In this document: positions 1 to 6,680 of the stretch, piece by piece
Position numbering within the stretch: the first letter of the stretch is position 1
How the letters are laid out: every line of letters begins with the position of its first letter
NCBI GenBank assembly: GCA_025149125.1
Contig: CP102272.1
Coordinates: 2,418,001-2,482,000, forward strand
Source of the DNA: [Clostridium] asparagiforme DSM 15981
Lineage (GTDB): Bacteria > Bacillota > Clostridia > Lachnospirales > Lachnospiraceae
Length of the DNA: 64,000 nt
Direction of reading: 5' to 3'
The notes under the pieces: generated by a model
The model's database searches: none
Seen by the model: only the letters and a program-made list of their open reading frames with translations
What the model was told of the DNA's origin: nothing
Made by a program: the position numbers and the translations under genes

Positions 1-35
1 CGGAGAGTACCGCGTCTTTGAAGCATAACCGCGGT

Positions 36-155
36 AATCGCCCGCCGGCTGCGCCGGGGGCCCATTACAATCAGCAATCGCCCGCTGGCTGCGCCGGCGG
101 CCCATTCCATTCAGCAATCGCCCGCCGGCTGCGCCAGCGGCCCATTACATTCAAT
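36..155. repeat. Three tandem 40-bp GC-rich repeats
   Basis: Three head-to-tail copies (36-75, 76-115, 116-155) of a 40-bp unit. Each unit holds a small dyad (CCGCCGG, a 5-nt loop, CCGGCGG in the best copy) followed by GGCCCATTNCATTCA. A diverged copy lies at 1936-1980 and inverted relatives at 18688-18775. The array sits just beyond the terminator of the leftward ABC operon. It is not CRISPR-like, because there are no unique spacers. Function unknown; it resembles an intergenic palindromic repeat family. Confidence 0.8.
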
Positions 156-201
156 AAAACCTCCGGCCCGGAGAAAATTCTCTTTGGGCCGGAGGTCTTT
201 T
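153..201 (-). terminator. Bidirectional rho-independent terminator
   Basis: A 10-bp perfect stem (160-169 with 185-194, CCTCCGGCCC / GGGCCGGAGG) has a T-run on both sides: TTTTATT when read leftward and TCTTTTTGG when read rightward. It lies about 50 bp past the stop of the ABC permease gene, so it ends the leftward ABC operon. Confidence 0.85.
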
Positions 202-250
202 TGGTTTTCTTTTGCGCGCTGGACTGCGGGCAGGGCCTGCGCCCTGCCGC

Positions 251-1048
251 CTAGCGCGAATAATGCTTCTCGATCAGAGCGATTCCCTGGTACAGTACCA
301 CGGACATGAGACAGAGGACCACGATGGCGGTGACGACCATGGTCATGGCAAATACCTGGCTGCCATAGGTGATCAAATACCCCAGCCCCGCTCTTGCGGA
401 GAGGAATTCCCCGATGATTACGCCTACCAGGCACAGGCCAATGTTCACTTTCATGTTGCTGATGATGAGCGGCAGGGAGCCGGGCAGGAGTACTTTTAAG
501 AGCACATCCCTGCGGCTTCCGCCTAGGGAGTAGATCAGCTTCACCTGTTCCCCGTCCATCTGGGAGAAGCCGGTGTGCAGGGTTAAGATGGAGCCGAACA
601 GGGCCACGGAGATGGCAGCCACGATGATGGTGCGCATGTTGTTGCCCAGCCATACGATGAGCAGGGGAGCTAGGGCGGACTTGGGCAGGCTGTTGAGCAT
701 GACCAGGAAGGGTTCCAGGATCTCGGACAGGCTGCGGCTGCACCAGAGCATCAGGGCAACGGCCAGGCCGACCGCCACCACCAGGGCAAAACTGACCACG
801 GTTTCAAGCAGCGTCACGCCGGTGTGGAGAAACAGGCTTCCGTCCGCCGCCATGCCGAGCAGACATTTGGCGATCATGGAGGGACTGCTGAAGATAAAGC
901 TGTTGATCCAGCCGAAGTCCGCAGCCAGTTCCCAGAGCGCTAACAGCAGCACCAGCAGCATGAAGCGTACGATGACCACCTGCCTGCGGTGGCGGATTTC
1001 TTTTGCAATAAATTCCTGTTGGGCCAGAGAAGGGCGCAATTCAGTCAT
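251..1048 (-). CDS. ABC transporter permease, nitrate/sulfonate/taurine type
   Basis: Membrane permease of an importer in the SsuC/TauC/ThiX branch of ABC transporters (BPD_transp_1 family). About six hydrophobic helices are visible, the first near residues 25-43. The cytoplasmic coupling loop is recognisable around residues 165-185 (LGGSRRDVLLKVLLPG). The length of 265 residues is normal for the family. It overlaps the upstream ATPase gene by 8 bp, so the two are co-transcribed and probably translationally coupled. The substrate cannot be read from sequence: aliphatic sulfonates, taurine, nitrate or a pyrimidine thiamin precursor are all possible. No binding-protein gene lies in the operon, which ends at the terminator just downstream. 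Confidence 0.85.
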   Translation of the reverse strand: MTELRPSLAQQEFIAKEIRHRRQVVIVRFMLLVLLLALWELAADFGWINSFIFSSPSMIAKCLLGMAADGSLFLHTGVTLLETVVSFALVVAVGLAVALMLWCSRSLSEILEPFLVMLNSLPKSALAPLLIVWLGNNMRTIIVAAISVALFGSILTLHTGFSQMDGEQVKLIYSLGGSRRDVLLKVLLPGSLPLIISNMKVNIGLCLVGVIIGEFLSARAGLGYLITYGSQVFAMTMVVTAIVVLCLMSVVLYQGIALIEKHYSR

Positions 1049-1808
1049 TTTCTTTCAGCTCCTTCCATACCAGATTAAAATAGTTGGAAAATTCCGGGCA
1101 GTTCCGCCGGTCCAGAGGGCTGGTGCAGCCTTTGTCGAAGGTGATCGGCAGGATTGCCTTCACCTTGCCGGGCCGGGAGGACAAAACCACGATGCGGTCC
1201 GCCACGGAAATGGCCTCGGACAGGTCATGGGTCACCAGAATGGCGGTTTTGTGTGCTCTGCGGATGATGGAGCTGATATCGTCGCAGACCGACAACCGGG
1301 TCTGGTAGTCCAGGGCGGAAAACGGTTCGTCCAGGAGCAGAAGCTCCGGTTTTAAGGCCAGCGTCCGGATCAGGGCGGCTCTCTGGCGCATACCGCCGGA
1401 CAGCTCCGAGGGGTAGGCATTTTCGAAGCCGCCCAATCCGTAGGTATTGATCATCGCCTGAAGTTCATGCTTGGCAGGTTCGTCCAATCGTTTTTGAATT
1501 TCAAGGCCCAGTGATACGTTGGAAAATATGGTGCGCCATTCGAACAGGTGGTCCTTCTGCAGCATGTAGCCGATGGCGGAGGCGTCCCGGGTCAGGGGGT
1601 TTCCGTCCAGAAGAATGGCCCCTGAGTCAGGCGTGGTGAGCCCGCACAGCATAGTCAGCAGCGTGGACTTTCCACAGCCCGAGGGTCCCACAATGGCCAG
1701 GAACTCACCGGTGTTTACGGTGAAGGATATATCAGAAAGGGCCAGCGTCTCACCATCTAACGAGTGATAAGAATAGCTGACCCCGCTCACTTCCAGTTTG
1801 GGAATCAT
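1041..1808 (-). CDS. ABC transporter ATP-binding protein, nitrate/sulfonate/taurine type
   Basis: Cytoplasmic ATPase that powers the overlapping permease. Walker A (GPSGCGKST) is at residues 41-49, the signature is LSGGMRQR, and Walker B is LLLLDEPF followed by SALD; the switch histidine sits in LVTHD. The 256-residue form starting MIPKLEV is preferred over one ten codons longer, because AAAGGAG lies 8 nt before this ATG. It is the first gene of a two-gene leftward operon; a TATAAT -10 box (minus strand) lies at 1850-1855. The family is certain and the substrate is unknown. Confidence 0.88.
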   Translation of the reverse strand: MIPKLEVSGVSYSYHSLDGETLALSDISFTVNTGEFLAIVGPSGCGKSTLLTMLCGLTTPDSGAILLDGNPLTRDASAIGYMLQKDHLFEWRTIFSNVSLGLEIQKRLDEPAKHELQAMINTYGLGGFENAYPSELSGGMRQRAALIRTLALKPELLLLDEPFSALDYQTRLSVCDDISSIIRRAHKTAILVTHDLSEAISVADRIVVLSSRPGKVKAILPITFDKGCTSPLDRRNCPEFSNYFNLVWKELKEND

Positions 1809-1849
1809 AGGGGAAGCTCCTTTCAGATAAGAAATCATTTGCTTGATTT

Positions 1850-1855
1850 ATTATA
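1850..1855 (-). promoter_or_regulatory. Possible -10 box for the ABC operon
   Basis: A perfect TATAAT on the minus strand lies about 40 bp upstream of the ATPase start. No good -35 box is visible at 16-18 bp, so the promoter may be weak or need an activator. Confidence 0.4.
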
Positions 1856-1935
1856 TGACAGGGGATTTGAACCGTTCCACGGCGGCAGGCCCTGTGAAGC
1901 TTTTTTAGCACATGGGGAAGGAAGTCCGTTTGACA

Positions 1936-1980
1936 GCGGTAATCGTCCGCAGGCTGCGCCAGCGGCCCAATGCGTTCAAA
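1936..1980. repeat. Diverged copy of the 40-bp intergenic repeat
   Basis: GCGGTAATCG starts both this copy and the first copy at 31; the unit then follows with a few changes through GGCCCAATGCGTTCA. As at the left edge, it abuts the outer side of a leftward terminator. Confidence 0.7.
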
Positions 1981-2014
1981 AAAACAGGGACAGATTCCGG
2001 GATCTGTCCCTGTT
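1978..2014 (-). terminator. Rho-independent terminator of the deacetylase gene
   Basis: A perfect 13-bp stem (1983-1995 with 2002-2014) with a 6-nt loop is followed on the minus strand by an uninterrupted T-run (A-run at 1978-1984 on the plus strand). It lies about 60 bp past the stop of the polysaccharide deacetylase gene. Confidence 0.9.
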
Positions 2015-2075
2015 GTAGGCGTAAAGTCAAGCCTGCCTCCCGGTGACCGGTAACATGGCGGAATGTGCCCTCCCG

Positions 2076-3539
2076 TTAATACCAGGTCACGGGTGTGGGT
2101 CTTGCGGAATCGAAAATGTCCCTGGCGTCGAACAGATCGCTCAGACGCTTTTTCGCGGGATCCTCCTGAATGGTGTCCTGATACAGGCGGTAGCCGTCCA
2201 GGTTCCGCCTGGCCATACGGAAGTAGCTGGTGCCCTTCTGCATCCAGTAGGGGGTGCTGGCGTCCACATTACAGAAATAGCGGAAGCCCTTGGACTCCAG
2301 ATACTTGAACCGGGGGTTGTCCTCGGTGTAGGCGTGGAAATCCGCGATGTCGTTGCCGAAGGGGTAGAGGATGATGTCCGTGGGTCCGATAAGAGATTCC
2401 ACCTCGGCTTCCCAGCGGTCCGTGTCGTGCCGGAAGCGCTCATCCTCGATGGCAAAGCCGTTGAAGGACTTTTCGGGGTTGTCGCTGACACCCAGCTTCA
2501 GGTGACCGAAGCTGTGGGAGGCCAGCTCCCAGCCGTTGTCCCGGAGGGCCTGGGCCACCTTGGCAGCCTGCTCCCGGTCCGCTTCATAGGTAGGGCTGTC
2601 ACTGTAGTTGGATGCGGTGCGATATCCCAGGATCCCCTGGTAGCCTGTGAGCGCGATAACGGCTCTGGCGCCCCGGTAGGAGAAATCCGGGTGCTCCTGG
2701 ATGAAGTCCTCCAGCAGAGGAACCAGATCGTAGGAGCCGGTGGACACGGTGCCGTCGTCCAGCGTCATCTCACAGGTGGGCTTTCCGTCCTCGCCGATCA
2801 CCATGCGGGTGGCGAAGCCGTCGTCCAGCATGTAGTCGTAGTAACACACGTCGTCCTGGGACATGACAAAGGGCTTTTTGCCCTCCGGCAGCATGATCTT
2901 GCCGTAGACAAAGCGGAGATTTCCATTCTCGTCAGGCTCTTCATAGGCCACGTCGTGGAGGCGCACCAGCACGTAACCGCGCTCGTACATGGCGTTCAAA
3001 ATGCGCTTAAACTCGTCCGCTGTGGTCATCACGGAATTGTAGCCCTTGGAATCCGCATCCCCGTCAAAGGCCTTGGCCGTGTCCATGATCAGGGTGTGGA
3101 AGAAAACGTGGGTGATCTGGGTGTGATCCGCTTCCACCATCGTGTCCTTGGTGGCCAGATAGCCGTTTATGGCCTCCTGACCGCGGGGGTCCGAGGAAGC
3201 GGCGGAATCGCTCTCCACCAGGGCCACGGCCCCGTCGTAGTCGTAACCGGCGGCCAGCCGGTCGGCCTGGGCGATCAGCCGGTCCACCTCATCCAGCGCC
3301 GGCTCTGTGGGCTGTGTGACTTCCGCGTCGGGGGCGGTGCCGGCGGAGGCCGAGGCGATCACCTCCGTGTCCTTGGGCGGCCCGCTCTTTTTATGGAATA
3401 GAAAACGGCTTACGGCGAAGATACATCCGCCGATCAGAACCGTCAGCACAAACAGTACGATAAAAGTGGGGAGATGCCGGCTGAACCTGCTGCGGCGCCG
3501 GCGGGATACTCTGCGTCTATAGTCATTTTTACTCATCAT
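2076..3539 (-). CDS. Membrane-anchored polysaccharide deacetylase-like protein
   Basis: Probable surface NodB-type carbohydrate esterase that removes acetyl groups from peptidoglycan or another glycan. The N-terminus is strongly basic and cytoplasmic (residues 1-23), followed by one transmembrane helix (about 24-47) and a 60-residue acidic, Ala/Pro-rich stalk. The catalytic half shows NodB-like landmarks in order: MSQDDVCYYDYMLDDG, ASHSFGHLKLG and ILYPFG. The motifs are looser than in classical deacetylases, so activity is inferred. Length 487 residues. Of two adjacent ATGs, the first has GAGG 5 nt away and the second 8 nt away; either may be used. Single-gene unit with its own terminator and a long 5' leader. 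Confidence 0.75.
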   Translation of the reverse strand: MMSKNDYRRRVSRRRRSRFSRHLPTFIVLFVLTVLIGGCIFAVSRFLFHKKSGPPKDTEVIASASAGTAPDAEVTQPTEPALDEVDRLIAQADRLAAGYDYDGAVALVESDSAASSDPRGQEAINGYLATKDTMVEADHTQITHVFFHTLIMDTAKAFDGDADSKGYNSVMTTADEFKRILNAMYERGYVLVRLHDVAYEEPDENGNLRFVYGKIMLPEGKKPFVMSQDDVCYYDYMLDDGFATRMVIGEDGKPTCEMTLDDGTVSTGSYDLVPLLEDFIQEHPDFSYRGARAVIALTGYQGILGYRTASNYSDSPTYEADREQAAKVAQALRDNGWELASHSFGHLKLGVSDNPEKSFNGFAIEDERFRHDTDRWEAEVESLIGPTDIILYPFGNDIADFHAYTEDNPRFKYLESKGFRYFCNVDASTPYWMQKGTSYFRMARRNLDGYRLYQDTIQEDPAKKRLSDLFDARDIFDSARPTPVTWY

Positions 3540-3660
3540 TACAACCTCAACTCATAACTTCATTCTCTATGAATAAACCCCAGGGCATATTGAGTCCCAA
3601 TTCGGTCAACGCAGCCCTAAGGAATCTTCAGACACGCTCTACTATACTTTGTCCGTCAAC

Positions 3661-3700
3661 CGCAGGTTGGCGATAAGACCTGCGTTTCCTTAGTATAACA
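3661..3700 (-). promoter_or_regulatory. Extended -10 promoter and leader hairpin for the deacetylase gene
   Basis: On the minus strand TGTTATACT (3692-3700) is an extended -10 element. Right at the start of the predicted leader lies a dyad, CGCAGGT ... ACCTGCG (3661-3667 with 3678-3684), with a 10-nt loop. The leader to the start codon is about 145 nt, and I recognise no known riboswitch in it. Confidence 0.5.
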
Positions 3701-3778
3701 TAAAATGCGAGAAGATGGTACATCATTCAGACAAAATTTGCGGGAAAATGACATTGGGAAAAAATAGAAACCTTTTCG

Positions 3779-3807
3779 TTGAATTAAGGGGCGGAACGTG
3801 GTATCTT
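3779..3807 (+). promoter_or_regulatory. Sigma-A-type promoter for the HIT gene
   Basis: TTGAAT, a 17-bp spacer and TATCTT lie about 100 bp before the HIT start codon. This and the minus-strand promoter at 3692-3700 account for most of the 367-bp gap at 3540-3906; I see no gene in it. Confidence 0.6.
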
Positions 3808-3906
3808 ATTGATATCACATAAGAGCGCGTCCTAAAATTCATACCCGCCGTCCGGCGGAAATGACGTTTCAGGCCCGCTTCAGGAAAAGGAGAGTTGACT
3901 TAAATT

Positions 3907-4347
3907 ATGGAAGAGATGATGAGAGATCCGAATTGCGCGTACTGTATGCAGGGAGATTTGGTGGCCAAGTTCGCCTACCCCGTAGGCCCCATGGATACGG
4001 GGTTTCTGTATGTGTTTAAGGAGCAGAGCAAGAGAGGCCGCGTGGTACTGGCCCACAACAAGCATGTGGGCGAGCTGATCGAGCTGACGGATGAGGAGCG
4101 GAACGCATTTTTTGCCGATGTGGCCAAGGTAGCGAGAGCGGTTCACGCCGTGTTCCACCCGGACAAAGTGAACTACGGCGCTTACGGCGACACCGGACAT
4201 CACCTGCATTTCCACATCGTGCCCAAGTACAAGGGCGGCGAGGAGTGGGGCGGCACCTTTGAGATGAACAGCGGCCGCACCATCCTCACCGACGCAGAGT
4301 ACGAGGAGATGGCAGAAGCCCTGCGGAAGGCTCTGGCAGAGCTGTAA
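3907..4347 (+). CDS. HIT family nucleotide-binding hydrolase/transferase
   Basis: Small cytoplasmic histidine-triad protein (146 residues) of the Hint/Fhit superfamily, which hydrolyses or transfers nucleoside monophosphates from phosphoramidate, sulfate or dinucleotide substrates. The triad is at residues 99-105 (HLHFHIV); the central histidine (H101) is the expected nucleophile. An N-terminal CAYC pair (CxxC) may be part of the zinc site seen in many bacterial HIT proteins. The start is supported by AAGGAG about 14 nt upstream, which is rather long; an alternative ATG lies three codons downstream. Monocistronic, with a 17-bp-spaced promoter upstream. The exact substrate cannot be predicted. 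Confidence 0.9.
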   Translation: MEEMMRDPNCAYCMQGDLVAKFAYPVGPMDTGFLYVFKEQSKRGRVVLAHNKHVGELIELTDEERNAFFADVAKVARAVHAVFHPDKVNYGAYGDTGHHLHFHIVPKYKGGEEWGGTFEMNSGRTILTDAEYEEMAEALRKALAEL

Positions 4348-4433
4348 TTCCGGCCGTTTCCGGGCGGGAGACGCATACTTTCACGGTTTCCGGCGTAAAT
4401 TTGGTAGTAGAATGAATTTTCGCAGGAGATGCC

Positions 4434-5903
4434 ATGAAAGGAATATGTATGCTGATACTGGCCGCACTGCTGGTCTTGCAGCCGGCGGCCGCAAATGTCG
4501 TTTGGGCGCGTGAAGTCAGGCTGGAAGTGGGGGATGAGGACGGCAGCCGGATGAAGGCGGTGGCTGCCGCGGCGGAGGCCGCAGGAGCACAGGTCCAGGG
4601 TGGCCCGGATGCGGCCGTGAGCGCGCCGGGTCAGGCCGCTGCTGCCTCCGCCGACACACCTGGCCCGGATGCGGGCGACGCCATAATGGCCGGCGCTTCG
4701 GGCCCGGATGCGGGCACCGCGGTGATGGCCGACACCACCGGCCAGGAGCCGGGCGACGCGGTGATGGCTGCCGCCCCGGCCGCCGCGGTGGAGGTGCAGG
4801 CGCCCTCGGCCCTGCTGATGGAGGCCAGCACCGGGCAGGTGATCTACGAGAAGGATGCGGACCAGAAGCGCAGCCCGGCCAGCATCACCAAGATCATGAC
4901 CCTGATCCTTATTTTCGACGCCCTGGAGTCGGGCAAGATCAAGATGACCGACGAGGTGGTGACCAGCGCCTACGCCAAGTCCATGGGCGGCTCCCAGGTA
5001 TTTCTGGAGGAAGGCGAGAAGCAGACCGTGGAGACGCTGATCAAGTGCATTATCATCGCCTCGGGAAACGACGCCTCGGTGACCATGGCGGAATACATAG
5101 GGGGCACGGAGCAGGAGTTCGTGCGCATGATGAACGAGCGGGCCGCGGGCCTGGGCATGACCAACACCCATTTTGTGGACTGCTGCGGTCTGACCGATTC
5201 CCCGGACCATGTGACCACGGCCCGGGATATCGCGATCATGTCCCGGGAGCTGATCAACCGGTATCCGCAGATTCACAATTACTCCACCATCTGGATGGAG
5301 AACATTACCCACGTGACCAAACAGGGGACCAAGGAATTCGGGCTGTCCAACACCAACAAGCTGTTGAAAATGGCCACCAATTTTACGGTGACGGGCCTGA
5401 AAACAGGCTCCACCTCCCTGGCGAAATACTGTCTGTCCGCTACGGCGGAGAAGGACGGGGTGCGGCTGATCGCCGTGGTCATGGCGGCCCCGGACTTTAA
5501 GGCCCGGTTTGCCGACGCCCAGACCATGCTGAATTACGGTTACGCCAACTGCCGCCTCTACGAGGACAAAGAGATGCTGCCGCTGCCGCAGATGGCCGTG
5601 ACGGGCGGCGTTGCCGATCAGGTTCCCCTCTATTATGAAGGAAGCTTTTCCTATCTGAGCTTAAGCGGCGAGGATCTGGACCAGGTGGAGAAGAATCTGG
5701 TGCTGGAGGAGTCGCTGCCCGCTCCGGTGACAAAGGGTCAGGCCGCCGGTGTGATCACCTACACCCTGGGCGGAAAGAAGCTGGGCGAGGTCCGGGTATT
5801 GGCCGCCGCCGACGTGGAGGAAGCGGGATATATGGATTACTTAAAGAAGCTGGCGGGAGCGTGGCTGGGAACGGCCGGATGGCTGCCACAGGCGTCAGAT
5901 TAG
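4434..5903 (+). CDS. D-alanyl-D-alanine carboxypeptidase (DacF/PBP5-like)
   Basis: Exported low-molecular-weight penicillin-binding protein (peptidase S11) that trims the terminal D-Ala of peptidoglycan stem peptides. A signal peptide covers about residues 1-25. The three active-site motifs are in place: SITK (S150, K153), SGN (S210, N212) and KTG (323-325). Between the signal peptide and the catalytic domain lies a roughly 100-residue Ala/Gly/Pro/Asp-rich low-complexity stretch, containing three 13-residue repeats encoded by a 39-bp tandem repeat at 4662-4778. The C-terminal all-beta domain (about 385-460) is typical of DacF. The start follows GGAG with good spacing. A Dabb-domain gene follows 14 bp downstream, probably in the same transcript. 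Confidence 0.92.
   Translation: MKGICMLILAALLVLQPAAANVVWAREVRLEVGDEDGSRMKAVAAAAEAAGAQVQGGPDAAVSAPGQAAAASADTPGPDAGDAIMAGASGPDAGTAVMADTTGQEPGDAVMAAAPAAAVEVQAPSALLMEASTGQVIYEKDADQKRSPASITKIMTLILIFDALESGKIKMTDEVVTSAYAKSMGGSQVFLEEGEKQTVETLIKCIIIASGNDASVTMAEYIGGTEQEFVRMMNERAAGLGMTNTHFVDCCGLTDSPDHVTTARDIAIMSRELINRYPQIHNYSTIWMENITHVTKQGTKEFGLSNTNKLLKMATNFTVTGLKTGSTSLAKYCLSATAEKDGVRLIAVVMAAPDFKARFADAQTMLNYGYANCRLYEDKEMLPLPQMAVTGGVADQVPLYYEGSFSYLSLSGEDLDQVEKNLVLEESLPAPVTKGQAAGVITYTLGGKKLGEVRVLAAADVEEAGYMDYLKKLAGAWLGTAGWLPQASD
4662..4778 (+). repeat. Three 39-bp in-frame tandem repeats inside the carboxypeptidase gene
   Basis: Copies at 4662-4700, 4701-4739 and 4740-4778 encode GPDAGDAIMAGAS, GPDAGTAVMADTT and GQEPGDAVMAAAP. 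The unit is a multiple of three, so copy number can change without breaking the frame; it lengthens or shortens the linker that holds the enzyme off the membrane. Confidence 0.85.
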
Positions 5904-5917
5904 GGAGAAGGAGAAAG

Positions 5918-6202
5918 ATGAAACACTATATTATCGTAAAGTTTAACCAGGAGGGAAAACAGCGGGAGAATCTGGTTCAAGATATTGAGGCGCTGTTTCG
6001 GGAATCCGTAGACATAAAAGGGGTTCACGGGGTGTCCGTGCACACCTCGGTGATTGACCTGCCCAACCGGTACGACCTTATGATCTGCGTTGAGATGGAA
6101 CGAGAGTCCCTCCGCCTGTTCGACGATTCGGAGATCCATCTAAAATGGAAGGCAGGATTCGGGCAATATTTGGAGTCTAAAACAATATTTGATTGTGATT
6201 AG
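5918..6202 (+). CDS. Dabb family (stress-responsive A/B barrel) protein
   Basis: A 94-residue protein of the Dabb dimeric alpha/beta-barrel fold. Features that fit are the N-terminal strand KHYIIVKF, the central V-H-T-S-V-I-D turn, a second strand (DLMICVEM) and the C-terminal helix with the WKAGFGQYLESKTIFDCD tail. The family includes small dimeric enzymes and ligand-binding proteins; no function can be assigned. The ATG at 5918 is preferred over an in-frame start inside the upstream gene, because GGAGAAGGAG lies just before it. Gap to the carboxypeptidase gene is 14 bp. Confidence 0.75.
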   Translation: MKHYIIVKFNQEGKQRENLVQDIEALFRESVDIKGVHGVSVHTSVIDLPNRYDLMICVEMERESLRLFDDSEIHLKWKAGFGQYLESKTIFDCD

Positions 6203-6293
6203 AGTTCAGAGCGCGTGGTCCGTGAGACATTTTCTGGGAATCCGCCTGAATTTCGTGCACAATGATGTTTTTTATCTTTTTGACTCAAAAAAG

Positions 6294-6322
6294 TTGACAA
6301 ATCCTTAACGTTTTTCTATAAT
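6294..6322 (+). promoter_or_regulatory. Consensus sigma-A promoter with no obvious gene behind it
   Basis: TTGACA, exactly 17 bp, TATAAT: a perfect consensus promoter. The nearest large gene begins 360 bp downstream and has its own promoter at 6592-6620, so this one most likely drives the short transcript described at 6329-6530. Confidence 0.8.
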
Positions 6323-6328
6323 GGGTTC

Positions 6329-6530
6329 CATGTTAAAGGATTGACAGGATTAAAAAAGGATTGAAGAAATGATGAGGGAGCGCCGGTACTTGCAGCCGGC
6401 GCTCCCTCGGCGTTTCCATTGGGTTTGGCGTTCCCGGAGCGGATTAAACTGAATATTTTTCGATCCATAATAAAGCCGGAGATTCAAAAGCGGAACATCG
6501 CTTCCAATGAATTTCCGGCTTTTCAATTCT
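6329..6530 (+). ncRNA. Candidate small RNA or short leader transcript
   Basis: The region starts just after a perfect consensus promoter and ends in a terminator-like hairpin (AAAGCCGGA at 6472-6480 with TCCGGCTTT at 6514-6522, an inner AGCG/CGCT stem, then TTTCAATTCT). A second, very stable perfect 13-bp stem lies at 6374-6386 with 6396-6408. An ATG-ATG reading frame of 27 codons (6369-6452, weak AAAGGA ribosome site) runs through that stem and would encode a short, Arg/Trp-rich basic peptide. No known RNA family is recognised. Confidence 0.45.
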
Positions 6531-6591
6531 GCGCGCCTGATTTCCACCAAGCTGCGTAAGCCCCCTCTCTGGGACAAATTGGGAGAAAGTG

Positions 6592-6620
6592 CTGACTTTA
6601 GAGCCGGTTCATGGTAAAAT
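6592..6620 (+). promoter_or_regulatory. Promoter for the YesM/YesN pair
   Basis: CTGACT, a 17-bp spacer and TAAAAT lie about 60 bp before the sensor-kinase start codon. Confidence 0.55.
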
Positions 6621-6680
6621 GGAGGGGAGTTTCAGGAACATGACCGGCCGGATGCTTAGAGTTCGAGGGGGGAAATTTGT

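Noticed and set aside
36..155. CRISPR-like look of the tandem repeats at the left edge
   Set aside because: The 40-bp units follow each other directly, without unique spacers, and no cas gene is present.
2043..3401. Long plus-strand frame (452 codons) opposite the deacetylase
   Set aside because: Antisense shadow of a G+C-rich gene; the minus-strand product has a signal anchor and a known fold, and this one has nothing.
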